Assembly (NCBI GenBank): GCA_022457155.1
Contig: JAJGOT010000211.1
Span: 542,001 to 606,000, forward strand
From: Cladopsammia gracilis
Lineage: Eukaryota > Cnidaria > Anthozoa > Scleractinia > Dendrophylliidae
Length of the DNA: 64,000 bases
Reading direction: 5' to 3'
This document shows positions 34,306 through 44,909 of this stretch, piece after piece. The notes below the pieces were generated by a model. It did not search any database. It had not been told where the DNA came from and saw only the letters and a list, made by a program, of their open reading frames with translations. Made by a program: the position numbers and the translations under genes. Position 1 is the stretch's first letter, and each line of letters begins with the position of its first letter.

Positions 34306-35223
34306 CAGTCAACTCTCTGCTAACGGACACTCTCGTAAGCGGACAGCTCTACTTACGGACGCGTTTTCAAATCCCCGTTTTAGCTCTCAGTCAACTTTGT
34401 ATTTACACATTCCCATAAGCGGACGCTCTCTCGTAAGCGGACGCGGACACTTGAAAATGAAAATTGGACTTTTCTTTTGTTTAAGCTCTCTCGTAAGCGG
34501 GCACCCCATGTCTAATAATTGACTCTTGGCAATGAAATTTGTCTTTAATTTGCCATAAATAAACAAAAATATGACCTTTGACAGAGAAACAGAACAATGC
34601 ATAGTGGGGATCGCTTTTGTCAAATCTCCATTTGTCGGCGGGAAAGCAAGCTGTCCGTTAGTTTGACATTAACAAGAGTCTGACGTAATATTTGTAGTGT
34701 CACGTTGTGGCCACGTTCGTCATGGTCTATTTTCTTTCTTGTTTCTGTTTTCAATCACTGACTTTCCCGAACACTGTATCTCAGATACTCAAACTTGGAC
34801 ATGAACCATGGTAAATGCTTGAAGATCACCATTGAAAAAAAGTATTCACAAGGAACTTCCTTGCCGTACCAGCTCCTCTGTTGACACCTTTACCCATTAT
34901 GATGGCTTTACATTTGTTTGTTCCGCGCTTTAAAAGCGTGGTGACAAATGCAGCCATCCTCAAAGGAATGTGACCAAGTATCTCATCTAATCCAGTAACT
35001 GTGTTAGCGTTTTCCTTGGCAGTGGTTTCAAGACGGCAATCTTCTAACTTAGGCCTTACAACAACAACAACCGCATAACTCCGCATAACTCTCCCATAAG
35101 CGGACATCCACCCTATTTTTCTTTGTTGTCCGCTTATGCCGAATAAATCTCGTAAGCGGACAACTCTACTAACGGACACTTTTTTCAATTCCCGAGGGTG
35201 TCCGCTTACGAGAGAGTTCACTG
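34306..35223. mobile_element. Second pogo-like non-autonomous transposon (CTCTCGTAAGCGGAC type)
   Basis: The left end starts CAGTCAACTCTCTGCTAACG and the right end finishes with the complement of CAGTGAACTCTCTCGTAAGC; both abut TA. The sub-terminal unit CTCTCGTAAGCGGAC is repeated several times on each side (34330-34500, 35095-35215). The interior reads open on the minus strand (about 35060-34826) for a peptide with LEDCRLETTAKENANTVTGL and GKGVNRGAG, which may be a fragment of a coding region; I do not recognise it. Confidence 0.75.
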
Positions 35224-35615
35224 TACATTGTCTATTCAAGGGAAAGAGATCATCGCAGGTATGCAGCAACGGAAGGAGTTGCAATTGGAGCCTCATCAAT
35301 TCAAGGGGATTCGCACTGATGATATGACCTTTGCGAACATGATCCGGTAGCCTGTTCCAGGCGTTCAGATAGTGGGGAAAGCGCGAATAGTTGGGGAAGG
35401 CGCGAAGAAAAGCGAGCGAAAAAATTGCGGGGAGGCTGGGGAGAGGAGGCGAAAGAACGCCTGTAAACATTCTTAACAAAAGGTTGTTCCGGTATACCGG
35501 GATCCGGTATACCCTCTGATTGGTCAATTATGACACTTTGTCAACACTTGAGTGCTGATGAGAAATGTGATATGGCGGAGGAAAGACAGCTTTCATCGAG
35601 GCATAAACAAAACAG

Positions 35616-36770
35616 TACCCTGGGTACCAGAGGTATTCTCGCGGCGAGCTTCGTGACTTGTCAGCCGAAGGCCGATCAACGAGTGGCGAAGCCGCGAGAA
35701 AACCTCTGGCCCAAAGCGGTTTGATTTACCATTCTCAGTGAACTTTGATCGTTTTCATCTAATTATATCTAAACCAATCACAGCGAAGACCTCCCACTGT
35801 GTTCACATGCACTGACACGTGCTGGCACGTGAAGATATGACAGCTTTGACAGGCGGCTAATTACAAGGTGTCAAATGGCCTGCCAAATGACGGGTTTGTT
35901 TACGGCTTTCAAATTCCGACTCCCGTGAAAACTGTTCCAAACTCAAAGTTTTCGCTGTCGTGCCGTTTATACGAAGTGAATGTCATTTCCAGTGGGGGCT
36001 ACTACAGCCTAATTAACGAAAACGCAAAAAAACTGAACTTTTTCGGATGTATTACGGTGATTTTCGACTCCCAAGAAGACAATCTCTCTGTCGGGCCGCA
36101 TGTGTTATGCAAAAAGTGCTACCGCCGAATTGAAAAATGCGAAGCGACTATCGAAGAACTAACCACTTGAATGAACATTGCAAGGGAAATGTGGCCCGCT
36201 GGAAAACTGAAGTGGATAGCACGCGATCAATGCGATGTTCCAGCTCGCCTGGTAAAGGAGTAAAGAAGTACAATTCTTGTTCGTCGGCTAGCGATACCCG
36301 TTCTGGCGAGATACTTAAAATAAACATTCTTGCGGCATATACAATTGCAAATCCCATCCGTTTGCTCGGTGCTTAACGTATCGAAACCGTCGAAGGTTTC
36401 AAGAACCTTTGTTATGACTTCCTCCAGAGCCTTCTCAAATCTTTTAGTGCAGTATCTCAAGAACAACCGACATTTCAACACCTCATCACAAAGAAATAAT
36501 TTCTCATTCCACGGGCTTCTTTCTCGCAGTGTACTCTATTCTTGTAAACCAATCACAGAGTCGGTTACATCAGAAAGCCCATGGGAAGTCGTTAGGAGCC
36601 AATCGGCTGTCTCGTCCAAATTCTGGACGAGATCGATTTAAACAGGCTTGTCATTGGCTCGGCGCTATCAAAGAAATAGCGCTCTGCTCCAGAGGTTTTT
36701 CGCGCGGGTCACAATAGAGACATAACCGACACCGGAAACCGCGCAAGAAAAAACTCTGGCACCCAGGGTA
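35616..36770. mobile_element. TIR transposon with 9-bp target-site duplication
   Basis: The outer ends are TACCCTGGGTACCAGAGG on the left and its close complement on the right. The flanking ACAAAACAG occurs immediately before (35607-35615) and after (36771-36779), a perfect 9-bp duplication. Nine-base duplications are typical of the MuDR/MULE superfamily and a few others. The interior has a plus-strand frame (35868-36170) ending in a Cys-pair motif, then a shifted frame to 36376. Another end of the same family occurs inside the pogo-like element (27120-27215). Confidence 0.75.
35868..36376 (+). pseudogene. Frame-shifted transposon ORF with possible zinc-binding end
   Basis: The first part (to 36170) encodes about 100 residues including SLSCRLYEVNVISSGGYYSL, FFGCITVIFD and HVLCKKCYRRIEKCEATIEE. 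A +1 shift near 36160 lets the reading continue as NHLNEHCKGNVARWKTEVDS to about 36376. Spacing C-x-x-C together with a downstream H-x3-HC-type group suggests a metal-binding N-terminal domain of a transposon protein. I do not recognise the family, and no catalytic core follows. Confidence 0.4.
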
Positions 36771-38625
36771 ACAAAACAGTCGCTAGACTGTGAAACTCAT
36801 TACAATGCAGTGAGAAGAACCGACTGCACAAATGACAATGGAGAAAAACAGATTAGAGCTCCGGAAAAACCGTCAATTCTCAACTACAAAGCGGAGCAGT
36901 GACTGAAATACGCTTGATTTATACTCTTTATGAAACATTACATAGCTTTATAAAAAGCTGCAATTATCTCTGAAAATTCGGACCAACATATTTGCAACTA
37001 ATTGCAAGAAACCATTGACGGTCGATAATTCAAACTAATAGATCCAACTACCTAAGAGATTCAGAGAGAGTGAAAAACCTTACATTGTTGGTTAACTTCT
37101 ACTAGAAAATGGCTACATGAGCACAGCAAGGGGTCAAACAAAACTAAAGAAAGCCGCCGATTGAACAGAGCTCCAGAACTGAAGAAAGCCGCCGAGTTGA
37201 AGAAACCAGAGTTGAAGAAAACCGCCGAGAATACAGCATAATTTCAAAATGACCTCCAAATCGAAGCTTGCTCTAAGCCTACATGCAATGTTAAAGGTTT
37301 TACTGCAGAGCTATTCTAACAAATGCCACGATGGCATATTAAAGAACATCGCTATGAAACAGACGCCGCGACAAAGAGGTCAAAACTAGCAGACAGCTTA
37401 AAAACACAAATGACCTCGAGACTATAGTCTGTATCATTTTGCGAGTTTAGAAGGCTTTTTAATTCAGTCACCTCGAATTCTCCATATACCCGCTACAAAT
37501 ACATGAAGCATCATTTTGCGAGCTTAAATATAAAATGGCTAAAACATTCGCGAGGGATTCGTGTAGGCCTGTCACCCTTTATTACACCAAATCTAATCCC
37601 AGGAAATCTAATCCTATTTTAATTGACATATGATTGACAACTGAGTTGGCGGTCTAAAAGTGGGCGGAAGGACATTTTCTTAAGAATGTTTACAGGCGTT
37701 CCCTCGCCTCGCCTCCCGCAAGTTTTTCGCTCGCTTTTCTTCGCGCCTTCCCCCAACTATTCGCGCTTTCCCCACTATCTGAACGCCTGGAACAGGCTAA
37801 TGATCCGGTGATCAACTAACCACTGAGCTTCAGTTCTCTGTAACTTAGTAACTCTGCATACCGATAAGGGACGCATAATTACCACACACAAAAAAAAACA
37901 CAAAGAATCCCACAGAACATTAAAGGTAGAAGTTTGTCTATAAGGTGATTGCATTGCCATGACCACTGTGCATAATTTCTTGCATCATCTGCGCGCGCAA
38001 AGAAAGTTTCCTTTGAAGCCGTGAGCTAAGTTCGCCACATAAATAAGAGTTCTGTTTTTTCTCCTAAACGGGGACAGTGAGCTATCTTTTTCATTCCATG
38101 TATTCCTTCAAGCAATGTTTGGCTGTAATATGTGAAAAGTTTTAATGATAATTATGGTACATGGTGTGATGTAGACTTGCCTACAAGTCGAGCTCAGCGC
38201 GAAGCGCGAAAGCGAGCGCGAAGCGCGAGAGCTCGCACCGGGGTCTTAAAACCGGAAACGAGAAGCGAACGACTTTGAGAAAGTCATGGTGTGATGTCTT
38301 CTTCAGACCTATCGCATTTTAATCTTATTTCCCAAGAAAATAATTTCATTTAATACTGACCAGTAATTTTATACTGACGGCAATCTCCTTCCGGTGATGA
38401 ATACCTTGTATTCTTCGCGAGTTCGAGTATCCCCCTTGCACAGCCACAAAGGTGTGAGCTGAAATCATAGCCATCTAACAGGAAAACGTGCATTGTGATT
38501 CCTTGTTTTAGTGCATTTTTATTTTTATTAACAGGGTTTTTCACGTGAAGATCATGTAAGACGTGGATAGATAACGAGTATAAGAGCCACTTTTCGGATT
38601 CGCAGAACAAGAATAGGACTCCAAG

Positions 38626-38857
38626 ATGACGGAAGCCAGTTCAAAGCCGACACGAGAAGATCCCGTCGCAAAAGACGAAAAAAAACGTGATGACGGGAGC
38701 CAAGGTCATAACAAAAATCCGCCTGATGGAGGGTGGGGTTGGGTTGTTTGCTTGGGCGCTCTCATGGTGAATTTTCTGACGGTCGGACAACAAAACTCGT
38801 CTGGAGTTGTGTACTCGGCGCTACTGAACGAATTCTCCACGCAAAGAGGAGAAACAG
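38626..38857 (+). CDS. MCT/SLC16-like exon 1
   Basis: The exon begins with ATG in the context ccaagATGACGG and ends in ACAG before GTGAGA, leaving one nucleotide. It encodes a polar 32-residue N-terminus, the signature PDGGWGWVVCLGALMVNFLT (residues 33-52) and the loop after helix 1 (LLNEFSTQRGE). Length and motif position are normal for MCT family members. Upstream is AT-rich and without a clear core promoter. Confidence 0.88.
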
Positions 38858-39295
38858 GTGAGAGAACATTTTGGGCCGGTTATTTAAACGAATTCTTACT
38901 TAGACCTCGGTTTAATAAATTAATGGACCTCCATGTCTGTTCACAAGTGCAGAGGATATAACTCATCACACTGATTATTATTATTATAGTCTGTGATAGG
39001 TTCGTCCATATGCCTTCTTGACCATGTTTAAAGTAAACAACGTTATTAAGTTGGACGGCGGTTTTTACGAGATAATTAATTAATAAACTTGAGTCTGCTA
39101 TACGTCTTTTATCTTGACAATGTTTACAGTGAACAACCTATACATATCCGATAGGCCATTTCCGAGTTACGTTATGTCTCGTTGTCAAAGCGAGGCTAGG
39201 TGCACAACCTTTCATATCGAAATGAGTTTTTATCCAAATGCAATTCAATTGGTTTAGACAGACTGTGGTTTTGGTAATATTAAAAAACAAATGGT

Positions 39296-39543
39296 ACTAC
39301 AACAACAACAACAACAACAACAACAATTCATTTACAAATAATAATAAAACAAATTATATTAGCAACCCGCAAATAACTAAAGTTAATCGTGGCGGGTTGC
39401 TACACACTAAACAATTACAGGAGCTCACTATAAAATAATTGACAGATAACAATAAATACGAAAATAAGGAATGGATAATTTATGATTAGTTACTGTAACA
39501 ACAACAAATAAATCAATCAATAATAGAAATAAAAATGAATATG

Positions 39544-39593
<50 letters not shown>

Positions 39594-40153
39594 TATATAT
39601 AATATATATAAATTAAGGAGAAGGGGTAATAAAATGCAGTTTAAAGTCAATTAAGTGTTTTATAATTACGAAGACTGGTACAAAGAAATTCGACATCAAC
39701 ATAGATATCCTCACTCTCCAAAACCTCCATTAGTAATCTGTTTAATTTGGACTTAAAGCACGTTTTGCTTTGTTTACGTAAATTGATAGGTATATTATTC
39801 CAAATTCTAGTTCCAGTTCTAGAAAAGGTGTGTAATTGTTGGTTAATTCTAGAATTTTTGACGTAAAAGTTGCCAGCGGCTGAGAATCTGGTGTCGTGAG
39901 TGTGAATCTGGTCTGAACGAATAAAAAGGTCAGAAATATTAGATGGAACAGAATGGTTTGCAACATCATGCATTAGTACAGAAATCGATTTAAAGTAGAG
40001 CATATTCAGTGGCAGAATATTAGAGGGAATAAATAAAGGAATAGCATGTGCTCGATTACTTGAGAAATGCATTAAGCGGAGGGCTCGTTTTTGTAAAAGG
40101 AGAATTTTGTTCAATTGTGAATGAGCAGCTTGGCCCCATACACTTGGCCCCAT
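39296..40153 (-). mobile_element. 5'-truncated LINE (jockey/CR1-type non-LTR retroelement), C-terminal RT part and 3' tail
   Basis: On the minus strand 40153-39647 is open for 168 residues. It contains the usual post-palm region of non-LTR reverse transcriptases: VWGQ...LNKILLLQKRALRLM, then ILPLNMLYFKSISVLMHDV, SDLF...HTHDTRFSA and TGTRIWNNIP. The catalytic motifs are missing (5' truncation). After the stop comes AT-rich 3' UTR sequence, interrupted by a (TA)n expansion at 39546-39590, and then a (GTT)n tail (AAC on the plus strand, 39299-39325). The element sits inside intron 1 of the MCT-like gene, opposite to its transcription. Confidence 0.8.
39546..39612. repeat. (TA)n microsatellite
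   Basis: An almost pure TA dinucleotide run of about 45 bp is followed by imperfect TA/ATAT sequence. It lies within the 3' part of the LINE fragment. Confidence 0.95.
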
Positions 40154-40179
40154 CCGCTTGGCACCATACGCGCGATACG

Positions 40180-40258
40180 GTATGCAAAAGTGCTGCCAAA
40201 GAGGTTATATTTGAATGGTCACATCATACGATTTCGTCGACGGACTGAAAAGTTAGAA
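40180..40258. repeat. Single 88-bp-type unit
   Basis: GCAAAAGTGCTGCCAAAGAG and GAATGGTCACATCATACGAT mark one diverged unit of the 88-bp family in the same orientation as the 10.5-kb array. It adjoins the 5'-truncated LINE in intron 1 of the MCT-like gene. Confidence 0.7.
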
Positions 40259-41042
40259 CTACACTATGTTTTCAGAATTGAATTTGGAGTGAGAGACGTG
40301 AGAGGATTAAACCGCGCCTCAGATTCCTTTAAAAAACCGGCACTTTATTTTGTAGAAAAAACCTTTTTTGACTGTTCAACAGTCTTCCCTGTTAAACATC
40401 GGATCGATCAGAATTACAAAGGACAGACGCCTTTGGCAATTCTTGCAAAAACTTTGACCTTTGCCTCATTCGCTGAAGGCAAAGTGAATATTATGACCAT
40501 ATTTAGGCAGTGTAGCCATGTGATGAATTATAATTTCACTTCAGTGTCGGTAAATAGACCCGTACGTACGGCCCTCCGAGCCTGTTTGCAAAACCATTAA
40601 CTAAAGTCCCGTATGAGGGCAGTACGTATTTGCGCGAGCGGGGCGGAAAAAGCCGTACAGCCCTACTACAAAAGCGTATGGCCTCGCGAGTTACAATTTC
40701 AAGCAATTTTGTCTCCAAAATTGGTCATACGATAAAATACTTTTTGACTAAGTTAGGTCAGGCCGGATGGCAAACATTTGGCTCTCGGTCATGGTGCACG
40801 CCATGAACTTGAGTCGAATATTTTCCCATCCAGCCCTCCCACTTTGTCGCTCTTCTAATTTGGGGGTGGGGGGAGAGGGTACACAACAAAGTTTTGTACG
40901 GGGATGCTCCCCCAAGGTCCAAACCCTTACCCTTTCATATACCGTAATTTTTGGGCATTTTTACCCTTTTTTTCCTGCCTTAAACTGAATACTCAGCCGT
41001 ATTACACAACTTCGCGCTGAATAACCTCTATTTATTTTATAG

Positions 41043-41593
41043 CTTGGGTGGCTTCACTGGCTTCTAGCATGATGTACTTGTTCGCCGCCGTTGGCACCGC
41101 CCTCGCTGAACGTTATGGAAGCCGAATGGTGGTGATTGCAGGCTCATTTATCTCGGCTTCAGGACTCCTCGCCAGCTCCTTTGCAACAACACTGCAACCT
41201 CTGTACGTGACATATGGTGTGATTTGGGGACTGGGATCAAGTCTCGGCTTATTCCCCTCGCTTGTGATTTTAACAAAGTACTTCAGAAAGCGTCTGGCCC
41301 TTGCATCCGGGATAGCACTAGCAGGCGCTGCGATTGGTGGGCTCGTGTATGGCCCCTTGATACAAACTCTTGCGTCCAATTACGGCATTGCAGTGACGTT
41401 CCGGATTCTTGCAGGTTTTCAGATTCTAATGTTTTTATGTGCTTTGACATTTCGTCCCGTGGAAGGCGAAGAAACTCAAATTAAAAGCCACAGGACGTGT
41501 GACTGTGAAATATTTAGGAACAAAGCTTACGTGATCTGGGTTGTGGCACTCTGCACTTTCATGTTGGTATTTCTGGTGCCTTTTGTTCATTTG
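41043..41593 (+). CDS. MCT/SLC16-like exon 2
   Basis: This 551-nt exon follows a TTTATTTTATAG acceptor and ends TTG before GTAAGT. With the single G from exon 1 it reads AWVASLASSMMYLFAAVGTA onward, covering helices 2-6 and the start of helix 7. It includes ERYGSR after helix 2, GVIWGLGSSLGLFPSLVIL in helix 4 and the family motif YFRKRLALASGIALAGAAIG. The central loop is short, with CDCEIFRNKAYVIWVV leading into helix 7. Confidence 0.9.
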
Positions 41594-41662
41594 GTAAGTC
41601 AATAAAAACTAAACACGAGCGACCAGGTTCCATTCTCGAACTTTCATTTGAATGATTTCACC

Positions 41663-41738
41663 AACCTCGTTCCCAGGGTCTCTTATCTTCTCGCTCCAGG
41701 GGGGCGGGAAGATGAGAGACCCTGGGAACGAGGTTGTT
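41663..41738. repeat. Hairpin element of the CAACCTCGTTCCCAGGG family
   Basis: CAACCTCGTTCCCAGGGTCT at the left pairs with AGACCCTGGGAACGAGGTTG at the right across an about 30-bp centre. It lies in intron 2 of the MCT-like gene, 70 bp after the donor. Confidence 0.85.
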
Positions 41739-42242
41739 TATCCATATACATAAATGTATGAAGTTCCCCGAAGCAAGATTTCGTCGCTTAAAGTTATCCT
41801 TTTTCTCCACTACAGCGGCTTCTGAGTATTCTTTAAAGCCTTCTCTTTCCATTTTGAATATTTTAATGTGTGTTATTACTCCGATAAGACAAAACTATGG
41901 TTTTGAAAACCAAGCACATGCCAAGCGCGGCAGCCATTTTTGTAGAATTTGTATGTAACCTGACGACCCGGTTCGTAATAATATATGCGTGCATAAATTT
42001 GCATGCACAAATGTCACAAAAAAAATGACGAAGAAAAACGAAGCCGGGACCTTACCTCATGCGCGCTATACGCACGAGTAACAAAATATTCAAAAGACAA
42101 CAAACAATATCCACAACTCAACACAAAAGCTAACCAACAACAGTTTCTGCAACACCAAGAAACACCCATTTTGGAGGAGCAATCGGCGCCTGGATTGTCA
42201 ACACTGGATTCTTGAAACTGTCTACTTTTGATCTTTTTTCAG

Positions 42243-42938
42243 GTGCGTTTTGCTGAGGACAAAGGAGTGAACAGAACCCAAGCCTCTTTTCTGTCGGGTT
42301 ACTTAGCTTTTGGAGTACTCTTGGGAAGTTTGGTATTTGGAGTTGTATGCGATCTTCCACGATTTAACCGCCTTAAGATTTGTCAGCTCAGTCTCCTCTC
42401 AATCGCAATCTCATCCAGCGTTGTCACCATGGCAACGAAGTACGAGTGGATTTGTGTGTACGCGTTTGCATTCGGAGTCCTCGATGGCGGATATGAGATG
42501 CTTGTGCCCGTGATCACGCGTGATCTTGTGGGTCCGCGTAAAGTCGCGCGCGCGATAGGCACACTTTATTGTTTAATGGCGTTTCCAAAAACGCTTGGTC
42601 CGCCCATAGCGGGATCGCTTTTTGACGCGACTAATGACTATAGCATGTCGTTTTACTTTACGGGAGCGGTGACCATACTTTCCGCGGCCATAATGTTTCT
42701 TCTAAACTGGGTACCACTCGCCAAATATCACGAAGCGGAAGAAATTGCAATGCCATCTTCTGAGTCTGACGTCACTCCTTTGAACGGAGGTGACCGCAAA
42801 GGCCTGAGGCAGAGTTTACTGCTTGCAACCGCTGACGGTTTGCGTGCGCAGCGGTGCGGTTCCAAATTATGGTCCCCGTATTACTTCGTTGAGAGTAACG
42901 GAGAATGCGTTTACCTGGAGAAACTGACTGTAGTTTGA
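42243..42938 (+). CDS. MCT/SLC16-like exon 3 (C-terminal half, stop)
   Basis: This 696-nt exon follows CTTTTTTCAG and ends at TGA (42936-42938). It starts VRFAEDKGVNRTQASFLSGY, so the junction reads HLVRFAEDKGV, the usual MCT sequence after helix 7. It contains helices 8-12, the FGVLDGGYEM stretch (Asp342), GPPIAGSLFDATNDYSMSFY before helix 12, and a roughly 75-residue hydrophilic tail with SSESDVTPLNGGD. The tail does not resemble a known partner-binding motif to me. Confidence 0.9.
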   Translation: MRFAEDKGVNRTQASFLSGYLAFGVLLGSLVFGVVCDLPRFNRLKICQLSLLSIAISSSVVTMATKYEWICVYAFAFGVLDGGYEMLVPVITRDLVGPRKVARAIGTLYCLMAFPKTLGPPIAGSLFDATNDYSMSFYFTGAVTILSAAIMFLLNWVPLAKYHEAEEIAMPSSESDVTPLNGGDRKGLRQSLLLATADGLRAQRCGSKLWSPYYFVESNGECVYLEKLTVV

Positions 42939-43076
42939 TTCGATTTGTAAATAAGGAGAGTTTTTCACATATAGTTTTCATACACGTTTGGAATTGTATC
43001 ACCAAATCAACAACCGTCCAACTTGAAGTATCTGGGGTTACACAAAGTGTTACAAGGAATGAGAAATCGTCTTGCA

Positions 43077-43082
43077 AATAAA
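43077..43082 (+). terminator. Polyadenylation signal of the MCT-like gene
   Basis: An AATAAA hexamer lies 139 bp after the stop codon in an AT-rich stretch, giving a short 3' UTR of about 160 bp. It is the first good signal downstream of the transporter. Confidence 0.6.
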
Positions 43083-43338
43083 ATATTTGCCTGCAAATAG
43101 AATTTTTCATGTCTTTTATCTGACTTATTTTTGTTTTTACTATATAATTCAGTACAAGAATCTTGGGATAGTTAGGAGGAGTTACTGATCATTGTCGTAA
43201 CCCCTCTATTGCCCATGCATTGGTCATGTGTTCATTCATTCCATGTGCTTATCATTCGTTTCGCGACAACCCGCGGATCGAGATGTGTTTTTGTTCAACA
43301 TATGAGAAAGCTCGCATAAGTTTACAAACATTTATATT

Positions 43339-43475
43339 TATGTCTCGTGTCCCGCATCCCAAATGTATCCTCATAGACACTGTTTGGGGCGAGCTGTCTG
43401 CCGGTGGAAATGGCAACCTACGGCGCTTACAAAATCGGGCGGCTCGCATAATTCTCCAAATTCTTCATAGAAACG
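43339..43475 (+). pseudogene. Non-LTR reverse transcriptase fragment
   Basis: A short stretch reads VWGELSAGGNGNLRRLQNRA and continues ARIILQ. That is the conserved VWG...L..LQNRAAR block located after the palm of LINE reverse transcriptases. Nothing else of the element is recognisable, and the flanking sequence runs into a C-rich tract (43557-43590). It lies 400 bp after the MCT stop codon. Confidence 0.65.
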
Positions 43476-44774
43476 TTTGGAATCCACGACGGAAGAGACA
43501 TAGTTGCACGCTAGTCTTTAAGCACCCGTTTACTCCAGCCATTACTTTACCTGATCCCCCCCCCTCCTCCCCCTTCCCCCCCTCCCCCTCCACCTCATGA
43601 AACCGTTTCTTAGCCTTGGAAATGGAAATTTCAGGTGCACGGAGTCTGAGATTTAGAAATCGTTTTCAGTAAGAGTCAATCCCTGCTTTTTCGAACATTT
43701 TTTTAAATTTTAATTTAGGGTCCGAAAGTCAACAGAATGGCCGCGTTCCAACCGCGCACGCAACACACTAGTCAGCCATTACGGAGCTTTAGATTTGAGA
43801 ACGAGTGCGAGATTGACTACAAGTACGACTTGCGCCCAGAACTCTCGCTTCTTACTGTTGTTGAGCAGAAGATAAGGAAACTCTAGGTATAAAATTGGTG
43901 TGATACATTGGTATCTAGAGCACGCGAACAAGGTTTGAAAAGTCGTACTCGCACTCCATCTCGTACTCGTAGTCCGATCTAAGGTTTCCTAACACTCCTC
44001 CCCCAGGAAGGTTGCGTTACGACCCAAATAACGCATGCGTAGGAGACTACAACATTGTAAGACACAATTACTTGAAAAACTTGGCTCAAGGTGAGAATTC
44101 GCCATCCAATGTACGCGGTTTTCCCTCCTCCTCAATGTTGAGTCAAACTGCTTTTAACATTGCAGGTCATTACTATCAACATTGGGGAGAAGGATCGAAA
44201 GAAGTGTTTCAACAATTGTGTCCGATATGCTACTCGCAGTCACAACACATTCGCGCAGCACTTACCATTAAATCTATAGAGGCCACTATACCAGTGTTGA
44301 GTCCAACAAACAGAAGACCGAAGGCTAAGTGAAGACACATGACACGTCCATCAAACGTGAACTTGTGGGTACAAACGCCACTCTAGAAATGAAAAGTGAC
44401 AGTAAGATGACATATCTGTAAACGTTTTGCGTGTTATTTGCGCTGCACTCAAAACTGAGTGGAGGTCTACAATAAAATGCGCCCAGGCGACGTACGTTTC
44501 TCATAATCGTCAGAAGATATTTCGCGGCCGAAGGGTATTTTTTAAATTCATTTTCTAAAGAATAGCATTGAATTTTGTAGCCCGCAATCCAGCCCAGCTT
44601 GTGCAGTAAACGTACGATTTTATTGCCTAGCTTTCAAAATTAACAAACACTGAATATTTGTCGTTAACATTCTAAACATAACATAGCATTTTGGGCTCGA
44701 AAATGTTTTCGGGACTTTTGAGAAACGCACGTCTGGTCATCAAAACGAGGGAAATACGCGAGGTTAGTTGTTAC

Positions 44775-44843
44775 CTTTATGTTGTAACTTCGAACGGTTT
44801 GGTCATTGGAGCCTGTAAAAAGTCTGTCTTTATCCTCGGACAT
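44775..44843 (-). CDS. ZNF106: ZNF106-like exon 10 (WD40 strands b-d)
   Basis: This 69-nt exon, from AACAACAG to GTAACA, reads MSEDKDRLFTGSNDQTVRSY then NIK in phase 0. FTGSNDQTVRSYNIK is the second half of a WD40 blade and parallels LYTGSSDHTIHCYNVK of vertebrate ZNF106. It is the last exon found before the roughly 21-kb gap that contains the antiparallel SLC16 gene. The next blade (expected to contain a D-R-V-L-C-L type strand) was not located. Confidence 0.85.
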
Positions 44844-44909
44844 CTGTTGTTAACATAAAGAATAAGAGAAATTCAAATAACATGTACATAAATTGATGTT
44901 TTCTTAAGG

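Larger units (their letters stand above)
35349..37798. mobile_element. Long-TIR element (about 2.45 kb) hosting a nested transposon
   Basis: The left arm (35349-35487) and right arm (37676-37798) are reverse complements over more than 100 bp, starting AGCCTGTTCCAGGCGTTCAG at the outer ends and including the stretch GAACGCCTGTAAACATTCTT (with small differences) at the inner ends. The interior between the arms carries a second complete TIR element at 35616-36770 and about 900 bp of unique sequence without coding potential. No transposase is recognised. Confidence 0.7.
38626..42938 (+). other. SLC16-type monocarboxylate transporter gene, whole span (3 exons)
   Basis: Three exons join in phase to give 492 residues. 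The product is a 12-helix major facilitator of the MCT (SLC16) family at a cell membrane; family members carry monocarboxylates, aromatic amino acids or related solutes, some of them with protons. The family signature DGGWGW is present at residues 34-39 at the start of helix 1. The second signature, YFRKRLALASG, starts at residue 157 in helix 5. Exon 3 has DGGYEMLVPVITRDLVG (Asp342) in helix 8, where catalytic Asp lies in MCT1. The cytoplasmic N-terminus is charged (KDEKKRDDG) and the C-terminal tail is short and polar. Intron 1 (38858-41042) contains a LINE fragment and an 88-bp repeat; intron 2 (41594-42242) contains a hairpin element. The exact substrate and subfamily cannot be decided here. 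Confidence 0.9.

Noticed and set aside
34826..35527. A 233-codon minus-strand frame as a single gene
   Set aside because: It runs through the end of a pogo-like element, its TIR and part of the long-TIR arm, so it is a chance join of repeats; only the 34826-35070 part looks protein-like.
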